Source: Candidatus Competibacter denitrificans Run_A_D11 (lineage in GTDB: Bacteria > Pseudomonadota > Gammaproteobacteria > Competibacterales > Competibacteraceae). Taken from it: DNA of 64,000 nucleotides. The stretch is from positions 248,001 to 312,000 of the forward strand of contig NZ_CBTJ020000020.1 in assembly GCF_001051235.1 (NCBI RefSeq), read 5' to 3'. The notes beneath the pieces are model-generated. The model made no database searches. It was not told the origin of the DNA and worked only from the letters and a program-made list of their open reading frames with translations. Below are positions 25,539-36,711 of the stretch, piece after piece; position 1 is the stretch's first letter, and every line of letters begins with the position of its first letter. The translations under genes were made by a program, and so were the position numbers.

Positions 25539-26519
25539 ATGATTATGCATAACCTGTTACGCGCTATAGCCCTATTGCTCGGATTGGCCGCGCTGGCGCC
25601 CAATCTCTGGGCGGCCACAGATCCCGATCCCGCCAACAAAAAACTGACCGTCATGCTCGATTGGTTTGTCAATCCCGATCATGCTGCCTTGATCATCGCC
25701 CAGGAAAAAGGCTTCTTCGCCGCGCAGGATTTGGAGGTGGAGCTGCAAACGCCTGCCGATCCCAACGACCCGCCGAAACTGGCAGCCGCCGGTAAGGTCG
25801 ATTTGGCGGTCAGCTATCAGCCGCAACTGTTTCTCCACGTTAACGCTGGGCTACCGATCAAACGTATTGGCACTCTAGTTGCCACGCCGCTCAATTCTTT
25901 AGTGGTGCTTAAGGATGGCCCGGTGAAAAGCATCGCCGACCTTAAAGGCCACAAGATTGGCTATTCGGTCGGCGGTTTTGAGGAGGCCTTGCTGAAATCC
26001 ATGCTAGCCAAGGCCGGGTTGAAAATCGAAGATGTGACCCTGATCAACGTCAATTTCGCCCTGTCGCCGGCGCTGCTCTCGAAGCAGGTGGATGCCGTTA
26101 TCGGTGCATTCCGCAATTTTGAGCTGAATCAGCTTGATTTAGCTAAAAAACCCGGCCGGGCCTTTTATCCTGAAGAAGAAGGTATTCCACCCTACGACGA
26201 GCTTGTGCTAGTGGCAAACCGCGAGAAGCTTACGGATGGCCGTTACCGGAAGTTCCTGACGGCTCTGGAAAACGCCACGCTGTACCTTCTCAATCATCCC
26301 GATGAATCCTGGAAAGCGTTTATCAGTAAGCACAAGGACTTGGACGATGAACTTAATCGTCGCGCTTGGCGTGATACCTTGCCTCGGTTGGCGCGGCGGC
26401 CAGCGGCGCTAGACGAAAGCGGTTACAAGCGCTTTGCCCAATTTCTCCTCAAGCAGGGGGTGCTCAACGTCGCCTTACCTGTCTCGAACTATGCCGTACA
26501 ACTGCCGTCACCGGACTGA
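25539..26519 (+). CDS. ABC transporter substrate-binding protein (NMT1/ThiY-like)
   Basis: A 326-residue periplasmic binding protein. The N-terminus has a signal peptide (LLRAIALLLGLAALAPNLWAA). The mature part begins LTVMLDWFVNPDHAALIIAQEKGFF, matching the NMT1/THI5-like fold used for hydroxymethylpyrimidine-type ligands (WxxNxxH pattern). Then DLAVSYQPQLFLHVNAGLPIKRIGTLVATPLNS and DLKGHKIGYSVGGFEEALLKSML. It supports a ThiXYZ role in thiamine-precursor salvage, though I found no TPP riboswitch upstream of the operon. An alternative ATG is 6 bases downstream. Confidence 0.85.
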   Translation: MIMHNLLRAIALLLGLAALAPNLWAATDPDPANKKLTVMLDWFVNPDHAALIIAQEKGFFAAQDLEVELQTPADPNDPPKLAAAGKVDLAVSYQPQLFLHVNAGLPIKRIGTLVATPLNSLVVLKDGPVKSIADLKGHKIGYSVGGFEEALLKSMLAKAGLKIEDVTLINVNFALSPALLSKQVDAVIGAFRNFELNQLDLAKKPGRAFYPEEEGIPPYDELVLVANREKLTDGRYRKFLTALENATLYLLNHPDESWKAFISKHKDLDDELNRRAWRDTLPRLARRPAALDESGYKRFAQFLLKQGVLNVALPVSNYAVQLPSPD

Positions 26520-26596
26520 AGCGGCCCTTTAGATTCTCCTGCTGTGCTCCGGCTTGGTGCCCAAGATGGGCTGCCGGAACTGAGAAGTGAATCACC

Positions 26597-28492
26597 ATGC
26601 GCTACGCGGAAACCTTCGATGTGATCGTCATCGGCGGTGGCCATGCGGGTACCGAAGCCTGCATGGCTGCTGCACGAATGGGCGCCAACACGCTGCTGCT
26701 GACTCATACCATCGAAACAGTGGGCGCCATGAGTTGCAACCCGGCAATCGGCGGGATTGGTAAAGGACACCTGGTCAAGGAGATCGACGCGCTGGGCGGC
26801 ATCATGGCACAAGCCGCCGACCAAGCCGGCATCCAGTTTCGCATCCTCAATAGCCGCAAAGGGCCGGCGGTGCGCGCGACCCGTTGCCAGGCGGATCGGG
26901 CGCTCTACAAAGCAGCGGTGCGTCGCTTCATCGAGAATCAGCCGAACTTGCGGGTATTCCAGCAAGCCGCCACCGACCTGATCGTTGAAGGTGAACGCAT
27001 CGCCGGTGTGGTGACCCAAAGCGGTATCCAATTCGCAGCGAAAGCGGTGGTTTTGACCGCCGGTACCTTTTTGGCCGGCCGGATTCATGTCGGCATGGCG
27101 CACTACGAAGGCGGCCGGGCGGGTGATCCACCGGCTAACGCGCTGGCTGGCCGGTTGCGGGAATTAGCGCTGCGAGTGGGTCGGCTGAAAACCGGCACTC
27201 CACCGCGTCTGGACGGGCGGAGTATCGATTTCTCGCAGATGACCGAACAGCCCGGCGATCTGCCGTGCCCGGTGTTTTCCTATCGGGGGTCCGTGGCCGA
27301 GCACCCCCCACAAGTGTCCTGCTGGATCACGCACACCAGCGAGCGCACCCACGATCTGATTCGCGGTGGCCTGGATCGCTCACCGCTCTTCGCCGGCGTC
27401 ATCGAAGGGGTTGGTCCACGTTACTGCCCCTCTATCGAAGACAAGATCCACCGCTTCGCCGATAAGGCATCGCATCAGGTGTTTCTAGAACCGGAAGGCT
27501 TGCAGACCCACGAGTTTTATCCAAACGGCATTTCCACCAGCTTGCCGTTCGATGTGCAGTTCGATTTTGTCAGATCGATCAAGGGTCTGGAACATGCGCA
27601 TATCACTCGGCCCGGCTACGCTATCGAATACGATTTTTTTGATCCACGCGATCTGGAGTATTCGCTGCAAACCCGTGCGCTGCGGGGGCTGTTCTTCGCC
27701 GGCCAGATCAATGGCACCACTGGCTACGAGGAAGCGGCCGCCCAAGGGTTGCTGGCTGGGATTAACGCCGGGCGCTTCGTGCGCGATGCGGAGCCATGGT
27801 GGCCGCACCGTGATGAAGCTTATCTGGGCGTGTTAATCGATGACCTGATCACGCGCGGCGCCAGTGAACCGTACCGGATGTTTACCAGCCGCGCTGAACA
27901 CCGCTTGCTGCTGCGGGAAGATAATGCCGACCTGCGACTCACTGAAACCGGCCGCCGCCTGGGTGTGGTGGACGACACACGTTGGCAGGCCTTTACCACG
28001 AAGCGTGACGCCATCGCGCGGGAAACGGAGCGGTTGCGCGAGATCTGGCTGCGGCCGCAGCAGTTTGCTGATGCCCAGCTACAGCAGGTGCTGCAAGGGC
28101 CGCTGGCCCGCGAAAGCCGCGCCGCCGACCTGCTGCGGCGACCGGAAGTCACTTACACGGGCCTGATGAGCTTGCCCGGTATCGGGCCGGGAGAATCTGA
28201 TCCCCAGGTTACCGAGCAGGTGGAAATTCAGGCCAAGTACGCAGGCTACATCGACCGGCAATACGTTGAGATTGAACGCCAGCGCCGCCACGAAGAACTG
28301 AAACTGCCCAGCGATTTTGATTATGCCCAGGTCCATGGTTTGTCGCGCGAGGTTAGCGAAAAATTGAGCCGTCATCGGCCCCACACGCTCGGACAAGCTG
28401 GCCGTATTCCCGGCGTAACCCCGGCCGCCATTTCGCTGTTGCTGGTGCATCTTAAACGCGGCAGTGGCCGCAGCCGCCACACGATGGGCTGA
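26597..28492 (+). CDS. mnmG: tRNA uridine-5-carboxymethylaminomethyl modification enzyme MnmG
   Basis: The FAD-dependent partner of MnmE in wobble-uridine modification (GidA). The 631-residue protein has the FAD-binding [43 protein letters not shown], the conserved [18 protein letters not shown], the catalytic Cys region CPSIEDKI and [23 protein letters not shown], plus the C-terminal helical domain. Length is standard. In many relatives it lies next to mnmE and rsmG; here neither is adjacent: the ABC importer precedes it and a histidine kinase follows. Confidence 0.98.
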   Translation: MRYAETFDVIVIGGGHAGTEACMAAARMGANTLLLTHTIETVGAMSCNPAIGGIGKGHLVKEIDALGGIMAQAADQAGIQFRILNSRKGPAVRATRCQADRALYKAAVRRFIENQPNLRVFQQAATDLIVEGERIAGVVTQSGIQFAAKAVVLTAGTFLAGRIHVGMAHYEGGRAGDPPANALAGRLRELALRVGRLKTGTPPRLDGRSIDFSQMTEQPGDLPCPVFSYRGSVAEHPPQVSCWITHTSERTHDLIRGGLDRSPLFAGVIEGVGPRYCPSIEDKIHRFADKASHQVFLEPEGLQTHEFYPNGISTSLPFDVQFDFVRSIKGLEHAHITRPGYAIEYDFFDPRDLEYSLQTRALRGLFFAGQINGTTGYEEAAAQGLLAGINAGRFVRDAEPWWPHRDEAYLGVLIDDLITRGASEPYRMFTSRAEHRLLLREDNADLRLTETGRRLGVVDDTRWQAFTTKRDAIARETERLREIWLRPQQFADAQLQQVLQGPLARESRAADLLRRPEVTYTGLMSLPGIGPGESDPQVTEQVEIQAKYAGYIDRQYVEIERQRRHEELKLPSDFDYAQVHGLSREVSEKLSRHRPHTLGQAGRIPGVTPAAISLLLVHLKRGSGRSRHTMG

Positions 28493-28533
28493 CAGTAATC
28501 GTTATAAAGGCGCGAGCGGTGTAATCCAACACA

Positions 28534-30507
28534 ATGACTATCCGGCAGGGTAACAAAAGCCAATCGTTCCTAAGCTTAATTTGGTGGCGTTACGTCCCAG
28601 CCGCCATTGTTCCTATACTGCTGGTAGACGTACTCCTGCTCAGCACTCATCTCCTAACCAACGATACCGCATTGATCGCGCCGCTCGACGCGCACACAAA
28701 GCCGGGCAGCATGGGGTTGATCGTCGGTTTCGTTTTGTTTTTGCACATCGCCTTTTTTGCCGCACTTTATCGAATCATCGGCCGCGTGAGCGGTTTGTTC
28801 ACCAAACCCCTGGCCCAAATCAATCTGATGGCCAAGCGGATCGGTGCCGGGGATTATTACCAGCCCTCTCCACACGTTGCGGTCAAAGAGCTGGATCGTT
28901 CCGTACAGATAATAGCTGCGATGGGGCATCGTTTGGGCGATCATCACCGTGCCTTGCTCGAAGCTCAGGAACGTCTAAATCAAGAGCGCGCCCTCTTACA
29001 TGCGCTGATTGATTCGATCCCCGATCTGATCTTTTACAAGAACACTGCTGGCATCTATCTGGGCTGCAACAAGGCATTCGCCGATTCAATGCAATGTGAT
29101 GAACGGGATATCGCAGGCCGCAGTGACTTGGATTTATTCCCGAAAGATGTTGCTGTCGTCTTCCGTACCAAAGACCGCCAGGTATTGGCGAGCGGCCAAC
29201 CCCGGTGCGATGAGGAATGGCTTGATCACTCGGACGGCCGGCGCACGGTGATCGAAACCCTGAAAACCCCCTATCTTGATTCGGCCGGCAATATCCTGGG
29301 GCTGATCGGCATCTGCCGTGATATTGACCAGCGTAAACGGCTGGAACAGGAATTGGCGCACGCCAAGCAGGAGGCGGAAGCAGCCAGCCGCGCCAAGAGC
29401 GATTTTTTGGCAACCATGAGCCATGAGATCCGCACGCCCCTTAACGGGGTACTCGGTATGACCGAACTGTTGTTGGACACTCGTTTGGACGAGCGGCAAC
29501 GCCAACTCGCTCAAACCGCGCTCCGCTCAGGCAAGGGCTTACTGAACATCATTAACGACATTCTTGATTTCTCGAAAATCGAGTCCGGTAAATTAGCGCT
29601 GGAGTCTATCGATTTCGATTTGCGCCGCTTGATTAGCGATATTTACCTGCTGTTCACCGAGCGTGCCGGCAGCAAGAATCTGCTGTTACAGGTGGTGATT
29701 CCGGATACGTTACCCACACGCTGGTTTGGCGATCCGATTCGCTTGCGCCAAGTCCTGACCAACCTGCTGGCGAATGCTATTAAATTCACCGAGCAAGGCC
29801 GCGTAATGCTGCGGATTAGTGCTGATTGGATTAACGCTGAGCAAGGGCAGCTCAAGTTTGAGGTTAGCGATACCGGCATCGGCATTGCCCCTGAAGCGCA
29901 GGCCCAAATTTTTGAACCTTTCGCTCAGGCCACTCAAGCGGTGACTCGCCAATATGGTGGCACGGGTCTAGGTCTTGCCATTTGTCGGCAATTGGTCGCG
30001 TTAATGGGAGGTGCGATTGGCGTCGATAGCGCGCCAGGTCAGGGCGCAAGCTTTTGGTTCCGCCTCACCCTGGCACGGGTATCGACCAACATCGGAGATC
30101 CAACCACCACCCCGCGACTCGGCACGCGCCCACGCTTTAATGCCCACGTATTGGTGGTGGAAGATAACCCAGTCAATCAGGAAGTCGCTCGTGCGATGCT
30201 GGAACAATTGGGGTGTCGAGCTGATATCGCCACCGACGGCCGCGAAGCGGTGTTGGCGGCGCTTGGAAAGACGTATGATCTGGTGCTGATGGACTGTCAT
30301 ATGCCGGTGCTTGACGGTTTTGCCGCAACGGCTGAGATCCGGCAGCAAGAAGCTAAAGGCACCTCCCGCTTGCCGGTCATCGCGTTAACCGCCAACGTGG
30401 CAAAAGGGGTTCGCGAACAGTGTCTGGCTGCCGGCATGGACGATTACTTAAGCAAACCATTCGATCAGGCTCAACTGGCAACGGTCTTAGCCAAGTTTTT
30501 GCGCTAG
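28534..30507 (+). CDS. hybrid sensor histidine kinase/response regulator with PAS domain
   Basis: A 657-residue membrane kinase. Two membrane helices (about 19-39 and 65-85) are followed by a HAMP-like segment, a coiled region, a PAS domain (about 155-260: [22 protein letters not shown]), HisKA with phospho-acceptor H297 ([12 protein letters not shown]), HATPase ([24 protein letters not shown]) and a C-terminal REC domain with D587 ([13 protein letters not shown]) and a SKPF Lys. No Hpt domain is present, so phosphotransfer must leave to a separate protein. The signal is unknown. It starts 41 bp after mnmG. Confidence 0.92.
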   Translation: MTIRQGNKSQSFLSLIWWRYVPAAIVPILLVDVLLLSTHLLTNDTALIAPLDAHTKPGSMGLIVGFVLFLHIAFFAALYRIIGRVSGLFTKPLAQINLMAKRIGAGDYYQPSPHVAVKELDRSVQIIAAMGHRLGDHHRALLEAQERLNQERALLHALIDSIPDLIFYKNTAGIYLGCNKAFADSMQCDERDIAGRSDLDLFPKDVAVVFRTKDRQVLASGQPRCDEEWLDHSDGRRTVIETLKTPYLDSAGNILGLIGICRDIDQRKRLEQELAHAKQEAEAASRAKSDFLATMSHEIRTPLNGVLGMTELLLDTRLDERQRQLAQTALRSGKGLLNIINDILDFSKIESGKLALESIDFDLRRLISDIYLLFTERAGSKNLLLQVVIPDTLPTRWFGDPIRLRQVLTNLLANAIKFTEQGRVMLRISADWINAEQGQLKFEVSDTGIGIAPEAQAQIFEPFAQATQAVTRQYGGTGLGLAICRQLVALMGGAIGVDSAPGQGASFWFRLTLARVSTNIGDPTTTPRLGTRPRFNAHVLVVEDNPVNQEVARAMLEQLGCRADIATDGREAVLAALGKTYDLVLMDCHMPVLDGFAATAEIRQQEAKGTSRLPVIALTANVAKGVREQCLAAGMDDYLSKPFDQAQLATVLAKFLR

Positions 30508-30713
30508 CCCCCTTCTTGAAAAACAGAACTCTCATCCCCAGATGATGGGTTTAATCAGCGGATCAAGTGCTTTTGCCGCGCTAAAAGCCGCCAGGTGAGC
30601 ACTCGATTGACTGAGCGTCCTCCTTTTCCTGCTATGCTTGGCTCATAGTGAGTACCAGCGCCCGTTCAATCTCCTGAATAAAGCCACTATTCCGCACACG
30701 AGGAAGTCTCTCT

Positions 30714-31028
30714 ATGAAAGTCAATGTCAGTGTAGAAGCCACCGCCCAGGAAATGCGCGAATTTCTGGGGCTGCCGAACATTCAGCCTCTCCATGATGAT
30801 GTGCTGCAAAGCCTGCGTGACAACGTGAAACGCGGCTCGATTAATCTCGAATCGTTCAACCAGTTTTTCAAGCCCTTGTTACCAGTCCAGTTCCACTCGA
30901 TGGAAATGGTGCAGAAATTCTGGGAAGCGGTCGCGAAAGTCGGCACTACGCCCAAGGATGCGGCGGATAAACAGACCGATGAAGCGCCGGGGCCGGGCGA
31001 TAACGACGCGCAACGAAACGGCTCCTAA
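30714..31028 (+). CDS. DUF6489-like small protein
   Basis: A 104-residue, probably cytoplasmic protein: MKVNVSVEATAQEMREFLGLPNIQPLHDD at the start, an amphipathic middle (VKRGSINLESFNQFFKPLLPVQF) and a hydrophilic tail. The N-terminal pattern resembles the DUF6489 family, recalled from memory and not searched. Its function is unknown. It has its own 206-bp upstream region and lies 50 bp before the response-regulator gene, so it may be the first gene of the signalling operon. Confidence 0.7.
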   Translation: MKVNVSVEATAQEMREFLGLPNIQPLHDDVLQSLRDNVKRGSINLESFNQFFKPLLPVQFHSMEMVQKFWEAVAKVGTTPKDAADKQTDEAPGPGDNDAQRNGS

Positions 31029-31078
31029 AATCGTCATAATACGGGTTTGAACAGGAACGCTGGCTAACCGGGGGTATT

Positions 31079-31453
31079 ATGGCGAACAAGATACTGGTGG
31101 TGGACGATGAGCCGAACATCGTTTTGTCTTTGGAGTTTTTGATGAAGCAAGCCGGCTTTCAGGTGCGCACTGCCTCAGACGGCGAGGCGGCCCTGGCGGC
31201 TATTGCGGCCGAAGCGCCCGATTTAGTGCTACTTGATGTGATGATGCCGCGTAAAAACGGCTATGAAGTGTGCCAAGCCATCCGTGCCAACCCCGACTGG
31301 CGAACGGTGCGTATCATCATGCTCACTGCCAAGGGGCGCGAAGTCGAGCGGGAGAAAGGGATGGCGTTGGGCGCTGACGATTACATCACCAAGCCCTTTG
31401 CCACCCAGGAAGTGGTCGAGCGGGTGCGCGAGTTGCTGGCGGAATCCAGCTAA
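31079..31453 (+). CDS. single-domain response regulator (CheY-like receiver)
   Basis: A 124-residue receiver with all phosphorylation residues: VVDDEPN (acidic pair), [15 protein letters not shown] (phospho-acceptor Asp near 53), MLTAKG (Thr) and ADDYITKPF (Lys). There is no output domain, so it must act by protein contact. It stands 4 bp before the sensor-exonuclease gene and in the same operon as an SLC5-linked kinase, a likely but unproven phosphodonor. Confidence 0.93.
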   Translation: MANKILVVDDEPNIVLSLEFLMKQAGFQVRTASDGEAALAAIAAEAPDLVLLDVMMPRKNGYEVCQAIRANPDWRTVRIIMLTAKGREVEREKGMALGADDYITKPFATQEVVERVRELLAESS

Positions 31454-31457
31454 TCTT

Positions 31458-33563
31458 ATGACGTATCGGACGAAGCTTTGGCTGCTGTGGCTGCTTCCGG
31501 TCGGCCTCGCCATCGTCTCTCTGAGCTGGCTCGGCTGGCAAATCCATCAAAGCGTACCGGCTTCGGAGCCGCATGATCTGCTCTTGCTGTGGGTCGTGCT
31601 GGCGGCCTTCGCCCTTATCGGCGCGGCCACGGTCGCATGGGCCTTGCTGGACTGGCATTTCTTCATCCCGTTGGGCGGTTTAGCGCGGGGAGCACGTATC
31701 ATCACCCGCAGTAATGCCGGCTATGTGCTGGAACTGCCTAAACAGCACTGGTTGGGGGAATTTCCACCCATGCTGCTGGAATTGGGTGAAGCCTTGCATA
31801 GCGCCCGCCGCGACGTAGCCGCAGCGACCGTGATGGCGACCACCGAAATCGAGGAGCAGAAGGCCCGTCTGGAAACCGTTTTACGGGAACTGTCCGAGGG
31901 TGTGCTGGTTTGCGATGGTGCCGCCCGCATCTTGCTGTACAACCCAGCGGCGTTGAAACTGTTGCCAAACCGCGCGTTGTTGGGTCTTGGCCGTTCTCTT
32001 TACGATCTATGGACCCGCGCGCCGATTGCCAGCACGCTGCAACTGTTGCAGTACCGTCGCCAAAACGCAGATGCAGATGGATCTGGCAGTAACAGCGATG
32101 CTGAATTCGTCTGTGCCACGGTTAACGATCAGGCCATGTTCCATTGTCGGATCAGCCTGTTACCCGGCAGCGCAGAACGCGAAGCTGGCTTTGTCGTCAC
32201 CTTCCGTGATGTAACCCAACAAGTCGAACGTGCCGCCATCAAAACCCGTACCGACGATTTACGCCGGCCATTGGCCAGTTTGCGTGCGGCGGCGGAGACC
32301 GTCTTACAATTTGGTGACATGGATCTGGCCCAACGTCAGGCATTCCAACGGGTGATCGTTGAAGAAAGCGAGCGTCTCAGCCAGCGGTTGCAGGAGTTGA
32401 CGCTTGATTTGCGGGCCTTATATGCCAATCGCTGGCCGATGCATAACGTTTATTCGGCCGAGATTATCGGTAGCGTCATCCGCCATTTGGCGCAACACGA
32501 TGGTTTAACTGTCAAGCTGACTGGCACCCCGCTGTGGCTGCGTATCGACAGCCATTCAGTCACCCTGCTGCTCGAATTTTTGATTACGCAGTTGCAAGCG
32601 AGTGAGATCGGCCACGATTTCGAAATCGAGTGCTTGCTGGGTAATCGCCGCGTTTACCTCGATATTATCTGGTCGGGCAAACCCGTCCCCGCCGAGCAAT
32701 TGGAACGTTGGTTGGATGAACACGTCCAGGACTTGGTGGGCGCTAATACGGTCGGTGAAGTGCTCGCCCGACACGGTAGCGAGCTATGGAGTCAATCCCA
32801 TCGGCGCCCTGGTCACGCGCTGTTGCGTCTGCCGTTGCCGGCCTCGGATAACCAGTGGAAAGAACCGATGGCCACTCTACCGGAGCGCCCGGAGTTCTAT
32901 GATTTTTCACTGGGCGATGAAAAGCGGGCCGAATGGGTTGATCTGGTCAACTATCCACTGACGGCGCTGACCTACGTGGTGTTCGATACTGAAACCACTG
33001 GCTTGGCACCCTCGCAGGGTGATGAGATCATCCAGATTGCCGGTGTGCGAATCGTCAACCGGCGCTTGCTGGCGGGTGAACAGTTTGATCAGTTAGTGAA
33101 TCCCGGCAAGGTGATTCCCAAGGCCACCATCCGCTTCCACGGCATTACGGACGACATGGTGAAGGACAAGCCGGGCAGCACTATCGTTCTGCCACAATTT
33201 CATGCCTTCGTCGGTGGTGATCAAACGGTTCTGGTGGCCCACAATGCGGCCTTTGATATGAAATTTCTCAAGATTAAGGAGCAAAAAGGCGGCCCCCGAT
33301 TCGGTAACCCGGTGCTTGACACGTTGCTGTTGTCCGGTTATCTGCATGATTACACCGACGACCATAATCTGGATGCCATCGCCGACCGCTTAGGGGTTGA
33401 TGTACATGACCGGCACAATGCCCTGGGTGACTCGCTGGTCACTGCGCGCGTGTTTCTGAAACTGCTGGATTTACTCGAAGCGCAGGGGATAAAAACACTG
33501 GGCGAAGCCTTGGCGGTGTCTGACAAGATGGTTGCAATTCGCAAGACACAAGCTAATTTTTAA
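31458..33563 (+). CDS. membrane-anchored PAS/pseudo-kinase/DnaQ-type 3'-5' exonuclease fusion
   Basis: A 701-residue protein; start ATG 31458 ([16 protein letters not shown]), because the longer frame to 31263 only reads through the response-regulator gene. Order: two membrane helices ([44 protein letters not shown]), a HAMP-like linker, PAS (about 140-250: [25 protein letters not shown]), a HisKA-like stretch ([19 protein letters not shown]) lacking the His, a degenerate ATPase region, and from about 500 a DnaQ exonuclease: FDTETTG (ExoI), LVAHNAAFD (ExoII), [11 protein letters not shown] (ExoIII). The nuclease looks active; the kinase does not. Similar exonucleases occur near solute-symporter genes in pseudomonads, from memory. 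Confidence 0.88.
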   Translation: MTYRTKLWLLWLLPVGLAIVSLSWLGWQIHQSVPASEPHDLLLLWVVLAAFALIGAATVAWALLDWHFFIPLGGLARGARIITRSNAGYVLELPKQHWLGEFPPMLLELGEALHSARRDVAAATVMATTEIEEQKARLETVLRELSEGVLVCDGAARILLYNPAALKLLPNRALLGLGRSLYDLWTRAPIASTLQLLQYRRQNADADGSGSNSDAEFVCATVNDQAMFHCRISLLPGSAEREAGFVVTFRDVTQQVERAAIKTRTDDLRRPLASLRAAAETVLQFGDMDLAQRQAFQRVIVEESERLSQRLQELTLDLRALYANRWPMHNVYSAEIIGSVIRHLAQHDGLTVKLTGTPLWLRIDSHSVTLLLEFLITQLQASEIGHDFEIECLLGNRRVYLDIIWSGKPVPAEQLERWLDEHVQDLVGANTVGEVLARHGSELWSQSHRRPGHALLRLPLPASDNQWKEPMATLPERPEFYDFSLGDEKRAEWVDLVNYPLTALTYVVFDTETTGLAPSQGDEIIQIAGVRIVNRRLLAGEQFDQLVNPGKVIPKATIRFHGITDDMVKDKPGSTIVLPQFHAFVGGDQTVLVAHNAAFDMKFLKIKEQKGGPRFGNPVLDTLLLSGYLHDYTDDHNLDAIADRLGVDVHDRHNALGDSLVTARVFLKLLDLLEAQGIKTLGEALAVSDKMVAIRKTQANF

Positions 33564-33658
33564 TTTTCATCCGACATAAATTCTGGTTTGAATCCTCCCC
33601 CTCCAGGGGACTTATCGTGCATGGTAGAGACGCAACCTCTGCCATCCTGTTCCGTCCG

Positions 33659-33679
33659 GTCGCGGGCGTGGATTGAAAC
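33659..33679 (+). other. solitary CRISPR-repeat-like sequence
   Basis: The stretch ending gcgtggattgaaac directly abuts the ATG at 33680 and matches the 3' end typical of type I-C CRISPR repeats; gtcgc at its 5' end matches the start of such repeats. The middle hairpin part is missing. There is only one copy and no cas gene, so it is not an array. Confidence 0.3.
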
Positions 33680-33982
33680 ATGCGGCAACAATCCAAGGAA
33701 TATATCGCTATCCTGTTCGTGGTCAGTGTCGTGGTATTGAACTATCCGTTCCTGGATTTGTTCGATACGGCGTGGCTGCCGCTGGGGATTCCTCTGCTGT
33801 ATCTCTACATTTATCTGTTCTGGTTGCTGATCATCGTCTTGTTGATTTTCATCGTGGGCCATTCTGAGGTCCATGAGTCCGAGCGTCCTATGCCCCTGCC
33901 CTCGGAAAATCCGTCACAGACTCGCTCCACTCTCACCGAGCGGAACGGTGACGGTGATACGGAGCGGGGGTTACGGCCTTAA
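33680..33982 (+). CDS. small two-helix membrane protein upstream of the SLC5-kinase
   Basis: A 100-residue protein with two membrane helices (IAILFVVSVVVLNYPFLDLF and a long LYLYIYLFWLLIIVLLIFIV) and a hydrophilic C-terminal tail. The layout resembles the small DUF3311/DUF4212-type partners next to sodium:solute symporters, and the position resembles cbrX before cbrA in pseudomonads. The stop overlaps the kinase start (TAATG), so translation is coupled. A role as accessory subunit of the SLC5 module is inferred. The start lacks a strong SD. Confidence 0.75.
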   Translation: MRQQSKEYIAILFVVSVVVLNYPFLDLFDTAWLPLGIPLLYLYIYLFWLLIIVLLIFIVGHSEVHESERPMPLPSENPSQTRSTLTERNGDGDTERGLRP

Positions 33983-36711
33983 TGTTGAGCGACAGCATCA
34001 TTATCGGCAGCGCCCTCAGCTATATGGGCGTCCTGTTCGCTATTGCCTACTACGGTGACCATCGGGCTGATATCGGCCGCTCGATCATCGCCAATCCCTA
34101 TATTTATACCTTGTCACTGGCGATCTACTGCACCGCCTGGACGTTTTACGGCAGCGTCGGTTTGGCGGCGACCGGCGGGGTGGATTTCCTACCGGTCTAT
34201 CTCGGCCCGACGCTGATGGCGGTTCTGTTCTGGTTCGTACTGCGCCGGATCGTGCGCATCACCAAAATTCACCGCATCACCTCCATCGCCGATTTTGTTG
34301 CCTCCCGATATGGCAAGAGTGGGTTGCTGGCAGGTATGGTGACGGTCATCGTGGTGCTGGGAATCCTGCCGTATATCTCGATCCAGCTCAAAGCCATCGC
34401 CACCAGTTTTAGCCTGCTACGCCGGTATCCAATGGTATCGATGGCCGAGACCGCCCAACATCCGGTGTGGTCAGATACCACTTTTTATGTGGCTCTGGTG
34501 CTGATCGTGTTCGCCATCCTGTTCGGCACGCGCCATATTGATAACACGGAACGCCACGAAGGCATGGTGGCAGCGGTCGCTTTTGAATCGCTCTTCAAGT
34601 TGGTGGCTTTTGTGACGGTGGGGATTGCAGTCACCTTCGGCATGTTCGGTGGCCCGGCCGATCTGTTCGAGCAGGCAGCCACCAAGCCGGAGCTGGCGGC
34701 TTTGATGCGTTTTGAAGCGGTACCGGGTGGCTATGGCGGCTGGCTGTCTCTGACCTTTCTGGCCATGATGGCCTTCCTGTTTTTACCCCGGCAGTTTCAG
34801 GTGCTGGTGGTGGAAAATGTCAACGAGACGCATATCCGTAAGGCGATCTGGCTGTTTCCGCTGTATCTGTTCATCATCAACCTGTTTGTATTGCCCATCG
34901 CCTTGGGTGGGCGGCTGACGTTTCCTCAGGGTGGCGTGGACGCTGATATGTTCGTGCTGGCGCTGCCGATGGCCAACCACAAACCGGATCTCGCGCTGCT
35001 GGCATTTTTGGGAGGGCTGTCGGCCGCCACCAGCATGATCCTGTTCGAAACCATTACCTTATCGACCATGGTGTGCAACGATCTGGTAATGCCCCTGCTG
35101 CTGCGAGCCAATCCGCGCTGGCTTGCGCAGCGCACCGACCTGTCCGGCCTGTTACTTGGCATCCGCCGCGCCGGCATCGCGGTGTTGATCTTGTTGGGTT
35201 ACCTGTACTACCGCTTCATCGGCGAATCCTACGCTCTGGTAACCAGCGGTCTGGTATCCTTCGCGGCCGCTGCCCAGTTCGCACCGCCGATCCTGATCGG
35301 CCTGTTCTGGAAGCGGGCCAATCGGCGCGGGGCGCTCATCGGCTTGAGCGGCGGTTTTGTGGTGTGGGCGTACACGCTGTTGCTACCGGCCATGGCTCGC
35401 TCCGGTTGGCTAGATACCGGCTTTATTGAGCACGGGCCTTATGGTGTGGAATTGCTCAAGCCCTATGCGGTGTTGGGACTCGATCATCTCGACCCGTACA
35501 TGCACGCGGTGTTTTGGAGCATGTTGTTCAACATCGGCGGGCTGGTATTTGGCTCATTGTTGAGTCGGCCTGACCCGATTGAACAGGTCCAGGGCAGTCA
35601 ATTCGTTAACGTCCTTGAGCAGGATCGCCACGATGGCGATTCGTTGCTATGGCGCGGCGTTGCTGAAACTGCTGATCTTTATGACCTGCTGGCGCGCTTT
35701 CTCGGCCCGCAACGTGCGAGCGAAGCCTTCGATCATTACGCCCATCAGCACAATGGATACCCTCTCCAGGCCGATTCACGGCTGATCCACTACACCGAGC
35801 GTTTGTTGGCGGGCGCGATTGGCGCGGCGTCAGCGCGGGTGATGATTTCCTCAATCGTGATGGGTGAAGTGCTCAGCATTGAGGAGGTCATGACCATTCT
35901 CGACGAGAGTACCCAAGTCATCGAATACAGCCGCCGGCTGGAACAAAAATCGCGGGAACTGGAAGCCACTTCCGCCGAACTGCGTGAAGCCAACAATCAG
36001 TTACAAAAACTCGATCAACTAAAAGACGAGTTCATCTCCACCGTCACCCATGAATTGCGCACGCCACTCACCTCAATCCGTGCCTTTTCGGAAATTCTCC
36101 TGGCCAATCCCGATGTGTCCATCGAACAGCGCAGTCAATTTCTCGGCATCGTCGTCAAGGAAAGCGAGCGGCTAACCCGCCTGATCAATCAGGTGCTGGA
36201 CATGGCCAAAATCGATTCCGGTCGGATCGACTGGCACATTGAGGAAATCGACTTGCGGGCGCTGATTCAAGACGCCATCAATTCCACCAGCCAGCTCTTT
36301 CGCGATAAATTAGTCGCGCTACATGCGGATTTAGGCGACAGATCGGTGATCGTCGTCGGTGATCGTGACCGCTTAATCCAGGTCATCATCAACCTGCTGT
36401 CCAATGCGGTGAAATTCTGCCCGGATCAAGGAGGCGAGGTGACCATCCGACTCCATCCGCTGGAAAGTCGCTGGCGCGTGGTGGTGACAGACAACGGGCC
36501 AGGGATTGCCGCCGATCAACACCAATTGATCTTCGAAAAATTTCACCAAGTCACCGATGTCCATGGCGGCAAGCCCAAAGGCACTGGTTTGGGGTTGCCG
36601 ATTAGCCAAAAAATCGTCGAACACCACGGTGGCAGCATTTGGGTGGAAAGCATACTCGGTGAAGGCGCCAGTTTTATCGTCGATTTACCGAGCAAACCCA
36701 ACAGCGAATGA
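33982..36711 (+). CDS. SLC5 symporter-STAC-histidine kinase fusion (CbrA-like)
   Basis: A 909-residue protein. Residues 1-500 or so are a sodium:solute symporter domain with about 13 membrane helices ([39 protein letters not shown]). A STAC-like linker follows ([19 protein letters not shown]), then a coiled coil, HisKA with H690 ([11 protein letters not shown]) and HATPase ([24 protein letters not shown]). The known relative CbrA links histidine uptake or sensing to carbon control. Unlike CbrA, no PAS domain is seen and no NtrC-type regulator is nearby; the receiver at 31079 is a candidate partner. The stop overlaps thyA. Confidence 0.9.
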   Translation: MLSDSIIIGSALSYMGVLFAIAYYGDHRADIGRSIIANPYIYTLSLAIYCTAWTFYGSVGLAATGGVDFLPVYLGPTLMAVLFWFVLRRIVRITKIHRITSIADFVASRYGKSGLLAGMVTVIVVLGILPYISIQLKAIATSFSLLRRYPMVSMAETAQHPVWSDTTFYVALVLIVFAILFGTRHIDNTERHEGMVAAVAFESLFKLVAFVTVGIAVTFGMFGGPADLFEQAATKPELAALMRFEAVPGGYGGWLSLTFLAMMAFLFLPRQFQVLVVENVNETHIRKAIWLFPLYLFIINLFVLPIALGGRLTFPQGGVDADMFVLALPMANHKPDLALLAFLGGLSAATSMILFETITLSTMVCNDLVMPLLLRANPRWLAQRTDLSGLLLGIRRAGIAVLILLGYLYYRFIGESYALVTSGLVSFAAAAQFAPPILIGLFWKRANRRGALIGLSGGFVVWAYTLLLPAMARSGWLDTGFIEHGPYGVELLKPYAVLGLDHLDPYMHAVFWSMLFNIGGLVFGSLLSRPDPIEQVQGSQFVNVLEQDRHDGDSLLWRGVAETADLYDLLARFLGPQRASEAFDHYAHQHNGYPLQADSRLIHYTERLLAGAIGAASARVMISSIVMGEVLSIEEVMTILDESTQVIEYSRRLEQKSRELEATSAELREANNQLQKLDQLKDEFISTVTHELRTPLTSIRAFSEILLANPDVSIEQRSQFLGIVVKESERLTRLINQVLDMAKIDSGRIDWHIEEIDLRALIQDAINSTSQLFRDKLVALHADLGDRSVIVVGDRDRLIQVIINLLSNAVKFCPDQGGEVTIRLHPLESRWRVVVTDNGPGIAADQHQLIFEKFHQVTDVHGGKPKGTGLGLPISQKIVEHHGGSIWVESILGEGASFIVDLPSKPNSE

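Noticed and set aside
31263..31457. Longer start for the exonuclease fusion (766-residue frame)
   Set aside because: The extension only reads the response-regulator gene in another frame; the first helix begins at MTYRTK.
33659..33679. CRISPR array
   Set aside because: Only one partial repeat-like unit, no second repeat at spacer distance and no cas gene, so it is noted only as a solitary match.
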